Part shown: positions 1 to 5,475 of the stretch, one piece after another
Layout of the letters: every line of letters starts with the position of its first letter
Numbering within the stretch: position 1 is the stretch's first letter
Assembly: GCA_021780275.1 (NCBI GenBank)
Contig: JAJXZC010000333.1
Coordinates: 1 to 5,789 of the forward strand
Reading direction: 5' to 3'
Source of the DNA: Pseudomonadota bacterium
Lineage (GTDB): Bacteria; Pseudomonadota; Alphaproteobacteria; Parvibaculales; Parvibaculaceae
Length of the DNA stretch: 5,789 nucleotides
Position numbers and translations under genes: made by a program
Notes under the pieces: model-generated
Database searches by the model: none
Told to the model about the DNA's origin: nothing
What the model saw: only the letters and a program-made list of their open reading frames with translations

Positions 1-3
1 GGT

Positions 4-15
4 GCGCGGGTTTTT
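4..15 (+). terminator. Possible terminator tail at the left edge (partial)
   Basis: GCGCGGG followed by five T looks like the 3' arm and U-tract of an intrinsic terminator whose 5' arm lies outside the window. The same GCGCGGG-TTTT ending occurs in the complete terminator at 609-635, which is why I suspect it. It would end a plus-strand gene left of the window. Without the other arm this cannot be confirmed. Confidence 0.3.
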
Positions 16-150
16 CATTGCCTGCAGAACTAATCCGTATACGTCTCATATCCTCCACGGCCTGCCGCAATAAGATCACAAAGATGAACGGTATTCCGGA
101 AACCCATTCATGCAGGGTTCAGGCGCATCCTGCGAAGCTCTGCCCATCAA

Positions 151-180
151 ATCCCGGCACCCCCCAAACCCCGCCGGGAT
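151..180 (+). repeat. Perfect 8-bp hairpin in the leader of the gene at 203
   Basis: ATCCCGGC (151-158) and GCCGGGAT (173-180) are exact reverse complements around a 14-nt C-rich loop. The 3' arm ends 10 nt before the GAGGA ribosome-binding site (191-195), so in the mRNA it would sit just upstream of the translation start of the gene at 203. The arms are identical to those of the first hairpin in the repeat element at 5316-5400, so this could be a decayed copy of that repeat or a leader structure. Positions 1-150 show no gene and no promoter I can place confidently. Confidence 0.5.
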
Positions 181-202
181 GGACTGACAAGAGGATTGAT
201 CC

Positions 203-589
203 ATGTCCAGGATTCGTAATGCCATTCTCGCCGCCACGCTGATCGCCGTCGCACCGACGCTCGCTTTCGCGGCCGACACCGCAGCCCCCGCCACGACCGA
301 GGCGCCCGCCGCGGTCGCGCCGGCGACGCCGGCTGCACCTGAAACCGCAGCGCCCGCAGCGCCTGAAGCCGCGGCTCCCGCCGCCGCCACCGAGAAGGCC
401 GCTCAGGAAAAGGCCGCGCCGGTGAAGCACCACAAGAAGAAGCACAAGAAGGCGGTCAAAAAGGAAGAGAGCACCAGCACGACTGCTCCGGCGGCCGAAC
501 AGGCAGCGCCCGCCGCTGAAACCGCTCCGGCCACGACGCCGGCTGCTCCGGCGGCCCCCGCCACCGAGGCCCCTGCTCAGGCCCAGTAA
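203..589 (+). CDS. Small exported Ala/Pro-rich protein with Lys/His-rich core (Asr-like composition)
   Basis: The product is 128 residues. Residues 1-23 form a clear Sec signal peptide: Arg at 3 and 5, a hydrophobic core, and Ala-Phe-Ala before a probable cut at A23/A24. The mature part is low-complexity Ala, Pro, Thr and Glu, broken by a basic block at 75-87 (KHHKKKHKKAVKK) and followed by more Ala/Pro/Thr. No folded domain is visible, and it is probably disordered in the periplasm. The start is supported by GAGGA at 191-195, 7 nt before the ATG, and by the signal peptide. The layout of signal peptide, Ala/Pro/Thr-rich linkers and a HHKK-type basic patch recalls the enterobacterial acid-shock protein Asr, but compositional likeness is weak evidence of homology. 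It is convergent with the arsenic operon and has its own terminator, so no link to arsenic is shown. High confidence it is a gene; function unknown. Confidence 0.8.
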   Translation: MSRIRNAILAATLIAVAPTLAFAADTAAPATTEAPAAVAPATPAAPETAAPAAPEAAAPAAATEKAAQEKAAPVKHHKKKHKKAVKKEESTSTTAPAAEQAAPAAETAPATTPAAPAAPATEAPAQAQ

Positions 590-608
590 CTCTCATCGAT
601 CGGGACGA

Positions 609-635
609 CCCGCACGCCTCAGGCGCGCGGGTTTT
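609..635 (+). terminator. Intrinsic terminator of the 203-589 gene, overlapping the acr3 stop
   Basis: CCCGCACGCC (609-618) pairs with GGCGCGCGGG (622-631) with a single A/C mismatch, around a 3-nt loop, and is followed by TTTT (632-635). It starts 19 nt after the stop of the plus-strand gene. The loop 619-621 is exactly the complement of the acr3 TGA stop codon, so the terminator is shared with the last codons of acr3. On the minus strand no T-run follows the stem, so it looks one-directional and I see no intrinsic terminator for the arsenic operon. Confidence 0.65.
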
Positions 636-1689
636 CCTGCGTCGAAAATCCTTTGCGCAATCGCAGCGCAACCCGCACCAGCAGGATCAGCACCGGCACT
701 TCGACCAACGGGCCGATCACAGTTGCAAAGGCGACCGGCGAGGCAATGCCGAAGGTTGCGATGGCCACCGCTATCGCCAGTTCGAAATTATTGCTGGCCG
801 CCGTGAAGGAAAGCGAGGTCGTGCGCGCGTAATCCGCACCGAGCATCTTGCCCATCGCGAAGCTGATGCAGAACATGATGACGAAATAGAGCGTCAGCGG
901 CACAGCAATGCGAACAGCATCGAGTGGCAGAGCCAGCACCGTATCGCCCTTCAGCGCGAACATCACGAGAATGGTGAAAAGAAGCGCGACAAGGGTGAGT
1001 GGCGCGATGCGAGGCACGAAAACCTCGTCATACCAATCAGCGCCAAAACGCGGCCGAAGAATGCGCCGCGTCACATATCCGGCCGCGAATGGCAGTCCGA
1101 GATAGATGAGCACCGCGCCCGCGATCAGCCAGAAGGACACGGCGATCACCTGCCCCTCGAGACCGAAGAGCGGCGGCAGCACGTTCAGGAAAAACCACGC
1201 ATAGAGACTGAAGAAAAGGAGCTGGAATATGCTGTTGAAGGCGACGAGCGCCGCCACATATTCCGCGCTGCCGCGCGCGAGCTGGTTCCAGACGATCACC
1301 ATGGCGATGCAGCGCGCAATGCCGATGAGAATGAGGCCGGTCATATAGGCAGGCTGATCGCGCAGGAAGATCACGGCCAGTGCGAACATGAGCACAGGTC
1401 CGATGAGCCAGTTCTGTATCAGCGACAGTGCGAGAACCTTGCGATCCTCGAAGATGCGCGGCAGTTCCTCATATTTCACCCGCGCAAGCGGCGGATACAT
1501 CATCAGCACGAGGCCGATGGCGATGGGAACATTGGTCGATCCGATGGAAAGCCCGTCGAGCATCGCCGGAACGCCGGTGAAGACCGTTCCGATGCCGATG
1601 CCTGCCGCCATGGCGGCGAAAATCCAGAAGGTCAGATAGCGGTCGAGAAAACCGAGGCGCGACGGCGCCTTTTCCTGAGGAAACGCCAT
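619..1689 (-). CDS. acr3: Arsenite efflux permease, Acr3 family
   Basis: This is a 356-residue inner-membrane carrier that exports arsenite using the proton gradient, the last step of arsenic detoxification. About ten hydrophobic segments span nearly the whole chain, as in the Acr3 (BASS superfamily) fold. Family signatures are visible: [16 protein letters not shown] at 123-138, with the Cys (C127) required for arsenite transport in characterised Acr3 proteins; [13 protein letters not shown] at 298-310, with the conserved Glu E303; and the closing [17 protein letters not shown] at 326-342. Length is normal for bacterial Acr3. I chose the ATG at 1689, which shares one base with the arsC stop (TGATG). 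A TTG codon just before it would add one Met and overlap arsC further, which is less likely. The tight junction implies translational coupling with arsC. It is the distal gene of the arsR-led operon and should be induced by arsenic. Confidence 0.96.
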   Translation of the reverse strand: MAFPQEKAPSRLGFLDRYLTFWIFAAMAAGIGIGTVFTGVPAMLDGLSIGSTNVPIAIGLVLMMYPPLARVKYEELPRIFEDRKVLALSLIQNWLIGPVLMFALAVIFLRDQPAYMTGLILIGIARCIAMVIVWNQLARGSAEYVAALVAFNSIFQLLFFSLYAWFFLNVLPPLFGLEGQVIAVSFWLIAGAVLIYLGLPFAAGYVTRRILRPRFGADWYDEVFVPRIAPLTLVALLFTILVMFALKGDTVLALPLDAVRIAVPLTLYFVIMFCISFAMGKMLGADYARTTSLSFTAASNNFELAIAVAIATFGIASPVAFATVIGPLVEVPVLILLVRVALRLRKGFSTQENPRA

Positions 1690-2207
1690 CAATCCGCACC
1701 GGCCAGATTGTCTCCGCCGAGCTCGTTGAGCTTGCGCTTCAGCGCCATGCCCTCAAGGCTGCGGAGCGGCAAGCTCACGAAGAGATCGATGCGGCGACGA
1801 ACCTGCATGAAGACCTCGACGAATTTGCGCCGGATCGCCGCTTCCGAACCGGTCGCCGCCGCCGGATCCTCGAACGGCCAATGTGCGCTCGTCGGATGGC
1901 CGGGCCATATGGGGCATACTTCGCCCGCCGCGTTGTCGCAGACGGTGATGATGAAATCCATCTGCGGCGCGCCGGGTTCTGCGAATTCATCCCAGGATTT
2001 GGACCGCAATCCCTCGACCGGAAGCTGCGCCGAGCGCAACACCTCGATCGCATAAGGGTTCACCTTTCCGGTCGGGTGGCTGCCGGCACTGAAGGCGCGG
2101 AAGCGACCACCGCCGCGCGCATTGAGATATGTCTCGGCAAGCACACTGCGCGCCGAATTGCCGGTGCAGAGAAAGAGGACGTTGTAAATCTTCGATTCAT
2201 CGCTCAT
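1689..2207 (-). CDS. arsC: Arsenate reductase, low-molecular-weight phosphatase fold (thioredoxin-linked type)
   Basis: The 172-residue cytoplasmic enzyme reduces arsenate to arsenite, which Acr3 then exports. The P-loop CTGNSARS at 14-21 gives the nucleophile C14 and the anion-binding R20 (CX5R). C90 and C98 in [15 protein letters not shown] match the two resolving cysteines of the thioredoxin-coupled ArsC family (Cys10/82/89 in the Staphylococcus enzyme), with one extra residue between them. The acidic Asp-Pro pair of the family is D114-P115 in HWPFEDPA. The reading frame is open for 53 codons further upstream, but those lie inside the dioxygenase gene and do not resemble ArsC. The ATG at 2207, eight residues before the hydrophobic strand VLFLC, gives the usual N-terminus. 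It overlaps the dioxygenase by 11 nt and acr3 by 1 nt. The ribosome-binding site is weak, consistent with coupled translation. Confidence 0.95.
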   Translation of the reverse strand: MSDESKIYNVLFLCTGNSARSVLAETYLNARGGGRFRAFSAGSHPTGKVNPYAIEVLRSAQLPVEGLRSKSWDEFAEPGAPQMDFIITVCDNAAGEVCPIWPGHPTSAHWPFEDPAAATGSEAAIRRKFVEVFMQVRRRIDLFVSLPLRSLEGMALKRKLNELGGDNLAGAD

Positions 2208-3216
2208 GGGCGTCTTTCGCATGGATAAGAGAGGCAACGGTGTCGGAGGTTTGCGCGATGCCCGAACGCAACATCGCGTCGCCTGCCGTGAAATTGGGCT
2301 CGACGATCCAGAGCCGCAGCAGATGGCGCTTCCGGTCGGGATCGTCCCAGTCTTCATATTCCGCACGCTTGTGCAGCACAGAAGCGTTCTTGAGGAACTG
2401 CATGTCGCCAGGCTCGAAATTCATGTCGAGATAGAAGTGGGGGTCGTTCGCCGTCTTTTCGATGAAGGCGATTACGTCCTCCTGCTCTCTCGTCAGTCTC
2501 GGCGCTTCCTCATGCTGCTGGCTCTCGCGAATGTACCAGGGAATGAAGAAGGTCCTGAGACGTTCGTCGACGAACTGGCAAAGCGGAAAATCGAACCAGG
2601 GCTTCTGGCCGGGCTTGTGCTGGCCCTGCGTATCGAAGGGAAAGGATTTGAAGAGCGTCGAGGCGAGCTCGGGATGCGCGCGCTGCACCTCATTGAAGAT
2701 CGCGACCGAACTGACGATGCGGCTGATGCCGCCCGACTTCGCCGGCCTCAGGCAGAAAAGGCCGATGACATCGGCGCCATCGGTATGAAAATCCTGCTCC
2801 GCCCGCGTCCTGTAGAGCCGCACGCCATAGGTTTTAGGGTCGGCGCCCGTGTCGCGAATATCGCCGAGGAGATCGCCATCGGCGTTTTGCGAAACGGCAC
2901 GGCCCATATGAAGCCCGATGCCCCAATAGATCGCGGCGCATTCCTCTTTCGTGTGCTCGGCAACCGGAAAGCCCTTGATGAGAATAAAGCCACGGCCGCG
3001 ATCGAGTTCACGCATCCACCCCGTGATGCGGGACCCGAGCCTCGGTAGCGGAAAATCCTCGCGTCTCCAGCGATAGAAATCCGCCTCGCGGCTGCGCGCC
3101 TCGCCAAGGGCCGCGCGAAGCTCGTCGACGTCGTCAGGCGTCAGCCGATAGATCCAGTCCGTGGAGGACTGGATCTCCGAGCCGAGCCAGGCATCAGCCG
3201 TCGTGATGGCCGGCAT
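2197..3216 (-). CDS. TauD/TfdA-family Fe(II)/2-oxoglutarate dioxygenase of unknown substrate
   Basis: The 339-residue protein belongs to the TauD/TfdA superfamily of non-haem iron oxygenases, which couple oxidation of a substrate to 2-oxoglutarate decarboxylation. The facial triad can be read as H144 and D146 in FHTDGAD plus the distal H282 in VLHKRAEYEDW. The Arg that anchors 2-oxoglutarate is probably R297 in RKRHLLRLW (R301 is the alternative). Other family-like stretches are GRGFILIKGFPV (74-85), YWGIGLHMG (97-105), SQNADGDLLGDIRD (109-122) and LRPAKSGGISRIVSS (156-170). The fold appears complete and all key residues are present, so it should be active. It starts 6 nt after arsI and overlaps arsC by 11 nt, deep inside the arsenic operon. 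The family oxidises taurine, 2,4-D, phosphonates and many other compounds, so sequence alone does not give the substrate. A role on an organoarsenical is an inference from context. Class is certain, function open. Confidence 0.9.
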   Translation of the reverse strand: MPAITTADAWLGSEIQSSTDWIYRLTPDDVDELRAALGEARSREADFYRWRREDFPLPRLGSRITGWMRELDRGRGFILIKGFPVAEHTKEECAAIYWGIGLHMGRAVSQNADGDLLGDIRDTGADPKTYGVRLYRTRAEQDFHTDGADVIGLFCLRPAKSGGISRIVSSVAIFNEVQRAHPELASTLFKSFPFDTQGQHKPGQKPWFDFPLCQFVDERLRTFFIPWYIRESQQHEEAPRLTREQEDVIAFIEKTANDPHFYLDMNFEPGDMQFLKNASVLHKRAEYEDWDDPDRKRHLLRLWIVEPNFTAGDAMLRSGIAQTSDTVASLIHAKDAHER

Positions 3217-3222
3217 GTTCGA

Positions 3223-3711
3223 TCAGCCGCAACAGGCAGGCGCGGCGGGCGCCTCGACCTTCACTTCGACCTTCGGGGCGGAGCAGCCGCAGACTGAGCC
3301 CTCCTCGCCCGTATCGATCTTTTCGAGTACCGGGCCGGTACCGAATTCATCCATCACATGATGCGTATAAAAAGCTTCCCAGCGAATGCCGTCGGGATCG
3401 GCGGTCCAGCTCTTTTCAGACTTCGCGTAGCAGCAGGTCGTCATGCCTTCCGGCAGATAGGGCGCCTCAGCCTCTTTCAGCCGCTCGAAAATCGGATCGA
3501 GCTCGTTCGCGCTTTCAACCTGAATGCCGGCATGGCCGAAGCCCTTGTCGCCGGAAAGCGTCTCGACGACGAAATTGACGCGCGGGTCTTCAAGCATCCA
3601 TTTCGCATAGCCGGGACGACGCACAGTCGGCTCCGCGCCGAACAGCGTCGAATAGAACGTCACGGACTTCTCAAGATCGGCGACGCCGAAGCTCACATGC
3701 AATCTCTTCAT
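3223..3711 (-). CDS. arsI: ArsI-type C-As lyase (VOC-family dioxygenase) with Cys-rich tail
   Basis: The 162-residue protein has the vicinal-oxygen-chelate fold of ArsI, the Fe(II) dioxygenase that cleaves the C-As bond of trivalent methyl- and aryl-arsenicals to give arsenite. Metal ligands match the family: H5 in the opening strand, H60 in GFGHAGIQV, and E112 in DPDGIRWEAFYT. The ArsI-specific thiol pair that binds the trivalent arsenical is C93-C94 in GMTTCCYAKSEKSW. CadI-like relatives share this motif, so cadmium-associated function is the alternative reading, but the operon favours ArsI. After about residue 120 a linker leads to an Ala/Val/Lys-rich tail with CGC (141-143) and CC (160-161), which is not part of the VOC core. 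The ATG at 3711 shares one base with the arsR stop; upstream codons in this frame lie within arsR and are not ArsI-like. No arsM is nearby, so substrates are probably imported or made elsewhere. Confidence 0.92.
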   Translation of the reverse strand: MKRLHVSFGVADLEKSVTFYSTLFGAEPTVRRPGYAKWMLEDPRVNFVVETLSGDKGFGHAGIQVESANELDPIFERLKEAEAPYLPEGMTTCCYAKSEKSWTADPDGIRWEAFYTHHVMDEFGTGPVLEKIDTGEEGSVCGCSAPKVEVKVEAPAAPACCG

Positions 3712-4061
3712 CACGCACACTCCTTTTTGCGTTGGCCTGCCCGACTGCCGACTGTGCCACAGGCACCCTGACAACAATCTTCGAGCAGGAATTCGGTGAG
3801 GCCGCGCATGGCCAAAAGATCGGCCTTGTAGACGATCGAGCGCCCGTCGCGCTGCGAGGTCACGAGCCCCGCATGCGCGAGTTCCTTCAGATGGAAGGAA
3901 AGCGTCGCGGGGGGAACGTCGAGCGCCTCGGCGATGTCACCCGCCGCAAGCCCGCCCTCCCCCTCCTTCGGGGAATGGGCGCGGACCAGCGCCCGGTAGA
4001 TCGCGAGACGGGTTTCCTGGGCAAGTGCCGACAAAGCGGCTATGGCGGCTTCTGATTTCAT
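3711..4061 (-). CDS. arsR: ArsR-family arsenic-responsive repressor
   Basis: The 116-residue winged-helix repressor is expected to bind the operator at 4060-4083 and leave it when trivalent arsenic binds. The N-terminal helix has the usual LAQETRLAIYRALV (13-26). The helix-turn-helix runs from about 40 to 63, with the recognition helix PATLSFHLKELAHAGLV (51-67) and the wing RDGRSIVY (71-78). The typical CVC metal box of the E. coli type in the recognition helix is absent. Instead the cysteines are near the C-terminus: C96, C97 and C101 in EDCCQGACG, plus C115. This resembles the Acidithiobacillus-type ArsR, whose arsenite site is built from C-terminal cysteines. The ATG at 4061 gives a normal N-terminus, but there is no ribosome-binding site at proper spacing (only GGAAA, 3 nt away). 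It is the first gene of the operon and so autoregulated. Confidence 0.95.
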   Translation of the reverse strand: MKSEAAIAALSALAQETRLAIYRALVRAHSPKEGEGGLAAGDIAEALDVPPATLSFHLKELAHAGLVTSQRDGRSIVYKADLLAMRGLTEFLLEDCCQGACGTVGSRAGQRKKECA

Positions 4062-4083
4062 ATTTCCAATATTGTGGAAATAT
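4060..4083 (-). promoter_or_regulatory. ArsR operator: perfect 9-bp inverted repeat on the arsR start
   Basis: ATATTTCCA (4060-4068) and TGGAAATAT (4075-4083) are exact inverted repeats separated by 6 bp. This AT-rich palindrome stands out in GC-rich DNA and is the only such site in the window. It covers the -10 region and reaches into the arsR ATG (4059-4061), so a bound ArsR dimer would block polymerase. Assigning it to ArsR is inference from position and from the usual size and symmetry of ArsR/SmtB sites. Confidence 0.8.
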
Positions 4084-4096
4084 AGAAGCGAGTCAA
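4068..4096 (-). promoter_or_regulatory. Putative sigma-70-type promoter of the arsenic operon
   Basis: On the minus strand TTGACT (4096-4091) matches five of six -35 consensus bases. After a 17-nt spacer AATATT (4073-4068) matches four of six -10 bases. The operator overlaps the -10 and part of the spacer. The expected transcription start, about 7 nt past the -10, falls at or next to the A of the arsR ATG (4061), which suggests a leaderless or nearly leaderless mRNA. Confidence 0.6.
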
Positions 4097-4221
4097 GCCC
4101 CCTTGTTCACCGGCGGTTCAGCTTTGTCATGCAATCCTTCAATCGTCGGCATTGACGTTGACACCTCGGCTGAGCCCCGGCTGCGCTTGTCGCCCCGGCC
4201 TATCTCCAGCCACAGAATGTG

Positions 4222-4256
4222 CGGCCCGCGCTTCCCCCCCTAGGCGCGGGCCGTTT
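4222..4256 (+). terminator. Strong GC hairpin with short T-tail, owner unclear
   Basis: CGGCCCGCGC (4222-4231) pairs perfectly with GCGCGGGCCG (4244-4253) around a 12-nt loop containing seven C, followed by TTT. It has terminator form on the plus strand, but no plus-strand gene precedes it; arsR runs the other way. It could end a short transcript from 4090-4220, act as an attenuator in the leader of the lipoprotein gene at 4331, or be a leftover from an earlier gene order. The rest of 4084-4330 shows no tRNA and no convincing ORF, apart from a small hairpin at 4270-4286 (CGCCTTT/AAAGGCG). Confidence 0.45.
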
Positions 4257-4330
4257 CATGTCTGCGCGCCGCCTTTGCGAAAGGCGCCATCCAGGTGCAG
4301 CATGGGAGCGGACATTCGGGAGGATTTCAC

Positions 4331-4861
4331 ATGCTCCGCCTTGCCGCCGCCCTTGCCGCCTGCCTGCTGCTCACCGCCTGCTTCATCAGCAAGACGCCCC
4401 TTTTCGGCCCCGCCGAGGCCGACTATCCGATTGCCGACGGCGCGCGCTTCGCCGTCTACAAGCTCGACGGCAATGGCAAGCGCATGGACGATGCGCCGCG
4501 CCACGTCACCATCACGCGCAAAGGCGCGGATTATCTCTACACGCTGGATGGCGACGACCCCGTTGCGGGCCTCATGGATGACATCGGCAATGGCGACTTC
4601 ATCGCCCTGGGCCGCGGCGAGAAACCCGACGATGCGGTGATGTACGGCATCTTCCGCAAAAAGGGCGATGGCTGGCTGCGCTACTCGCCCAATTGCAGCG
4701 ACTTCGCCCGCGTTGCCGCCCAGCACGGCAAGAGCCGCGAGACCTTCAACATCACACAAAGCGGCAACGATTGCGCCTTCTCGACCTATCCCGATCTCAA
4801 ACGCGCGATGGCGGCGCTGGTCGAATATTCCGCGCCGGACAATGAATATGTGAAGGAGTGA
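4331..4861 (+). CDS. Small lipoprotein of unknown function
   Basis: The 176-residue protein has a lipoprotein signal peptide: MLRLAAALAACLLLTAC, with lipobox L14-T15-A16-C17, so C17 would carry the lipid after signal peptidase II. The residue after the Cys is Phe rather than Asp, which by the E. coli rule points to the outer membrane. The mature part (18-176) is soluble and acidic to neutral. It has two other cysteines, C122 (SPNCSDFAR) and C148 (NDCAFSTY), which could form a disulfide. I do not recognise the family. The ATG at 4331 is chosen over an in-frame ATG 12 codons upstream because GGGAGGA (4318-4324) lies 6 nt before it and because it gives a clean signal peptide. It converges on the GFA gene with 6 nt between stops, and nothing ties it to the arsenic operon. 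Confidence 0.88.
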   Translation: MLRLAAALAACLLLTACFISKTPLFGPAEADYPIADGARFAVYKLDGNGKRMDDAPRHVTITRKGADYLYTLDGDDPVAGLMDDIGNGDFIALGRGEKPDDAVMYGIFRKKGDGWLRYSPNCSDFARVAAQHGKSRETFNITQSGNDCAFSTYPDLKRAMAALVEYSAPDNEYVKE

Positions 4862-4867
4862 GTGCTG

Positions 4868-5263
4868 CTAGTCCTTGCTCAGATGCGCAAGCGTGGCGGC
4901 GTTCGCTTCCCAGTTCTGGCCGTCGAAGGGACGGATTTCGACGTTGCCGAACTCCGCGCGGTCGAGGCAGCGGAAATTGACGCTCCAGCCATCGGGATTT
5001 GAGCGCGGCACATAGAAGGGCTTTACGCCGCAGACGGAGCAGAAGAGATGCCTCGCCGTGCCGGTATTGAATGTGTAGGTGGTGAGCTTGTCCTCACCGG
5101 AGAGGATGCGGAAGCGGGAGGCCGGCACTATGAGATGCAGAAATCCCGTCTTCGCACAGATCGAACAGTTGCAATCGTCGATCACAACGTCGTCCGGCGT
5201 CTCGACCTCGAATGTGACGGCGCCGCAGTGGCAGGCGCCCTTGTGCCAATGTCTTTCGCTCAT
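4868..5263 (-). CDS. GFA/CENP-V-family zinc-binding protein
   Basis: The 131-residue protein is a complete GFA (glutathione-dependent formaldehyde-activating enzyme-like) domain with the family's seven zinc-binding cysteines: CHC at 11-13, CNCSIC at 31-36 and CSVC at 75-78. Other family features are FNTGTARHLFC (65-75) and KPFYVPRSNPDGWSVNFRCLD (81-101). The founding enzyme speeds formation of S-hydroxymethylglutathione from formaldehyde and glutathione, but most GFA paralogues have no proven reaction, so I do not assign one. The ATG at 5263 puts the first CxC at residue 11, as usual; a GTG 15 codons upstream would add a non-conserved extension. No clear ribosome-binding site precedes either start. 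Its stop lies 6 nt from that of the convergent lipoprotein gene, leaving no room for a terminator between them. Confidence 0.9.
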   Translation of the reverse strand: MSERHWHKGACHCGAVTFEVETPDDVVIDDCNCSICAKTGFLHLIVPASRFRILSGEDKLTTYTFNTGTARHLFCSVCGVKPFYVPRSNPDGWSVNFRCLDRAEFGNVEIRPFDGQNWEANAATLAHLSKD

Positions 5264-5315
5264 GCGGGGATTATGCGCGTCGAATGATTGTCGACAAGCC
5301 TGTCTCACAAACAGG

Positions 5316-5400
5316 TGTCATCCCGGCCCCGTGCCGGGATCCAGGGGCGGCGGGCTCCGAGCAAGTGGCCCTTGGACCCCGGGACAAGCCCGGGGTGACA
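5316..5400. repeat. 85-nt REP-like palindromic element with two inner hairpins
   Basis: The outer arms 5316-5348 and 5368-5400 match as an inverted repeat at 26 of 33 positions, starting TGTCA and ending TGACA. Each arm also folds on itself: ATCCCGGC/GCCGGGAT (5320-5327 with 5333-5340) and ACCCCGGG/CCCGGGGT (5376-5383 with 5389-5396), each with a 5-nt loop. Repeats of this TGTCATCCCGG type are, from general knowledge, frequent between genes in many alphaproteobacteria. It lies between the sdhB terminator and the GFA start, with no ORF. Confidence 0.7.
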
Positions 5401-5427
5401 GCAGAGACGCCTATCGCGGTCACAAAC

Positions 5428-5455
5428 AAAAAGGCCGCTCGGTGAGCGGCCTTTT
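5428..5455 (-). terminator. Bidirectional intrinsic terminator after sdhB
   Basis: GGCCGCTC (5433-5440) and GAGCGGCC (5444-5451) form a perfect 8-bp stem with loop GGT, flanked by AAAAA (5428-5432) and TTTT (5452-5455). It therefore works on either strand. It begins 20 nt downstream of the sdhB stop and most likely ends the sdh operon on the minus strand. Confidence 0.9.
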
Positions 5456-5475
5456 CAACTTCGATATCCGAACGA

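Noticed and set aside
1690..1692. TTG start for acr3 just before the ATG
   Set aside because: The adjacent ATG at 1689 forms the common TGATG coupling with the arsC stop, and the TTG adds only one residue.
2208..2366. N-terminal extension of arsC by 53 codons
   Set aside because: These codons lie within the dioxygenase gene in another frame and encode a Ser/Arg/Pro-rich stretch unlike any ArsC; the ATG at 2207 gives the family's normal start.
2206..3048. Long plus-strand open frame (280 codons) opposite the dioxygenase gene
   Set aside because: It mirrors the high-GC codon pattern of the real gene, has no recognisable motif or ribosome-binding site, and the opposite strand encodes a clear TauD/TfdA enzyme.
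3358..3771. Plus-strand open frame opposite arsI
   Set aside because: Shadow of arsI in GC-rich DNA; no motif and no start signal, while the minus strand carries all ArsI ligands.
3712..3777. N-terminal extension of arsI by 22 codons
   Set aside because: It lies in the 3' end of arsR, and the VOC fold begins right after the ATG at 3711 with the metal ligand H5.
4295..4330. Upstream ATG for the lipoprotein gene
   Set aside because: It would put 12 polar residues before the signal peptide; the GGGAGGA site is correctly spaced for the ATG at 4331 instead.
4084..4330. Possible tRNA or other known structured RNA in the gap after arsR
   Set aside because: No cloverleaf arms, TTC-loop or CCA end could be found; only isolated hairpins are visible.
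5264..5308. GTG start giving 15 extra residues to the GFA protein
   Set aside because: The extension is not part of the GFA domain, and no ribosome-binding site precedes the GTG.
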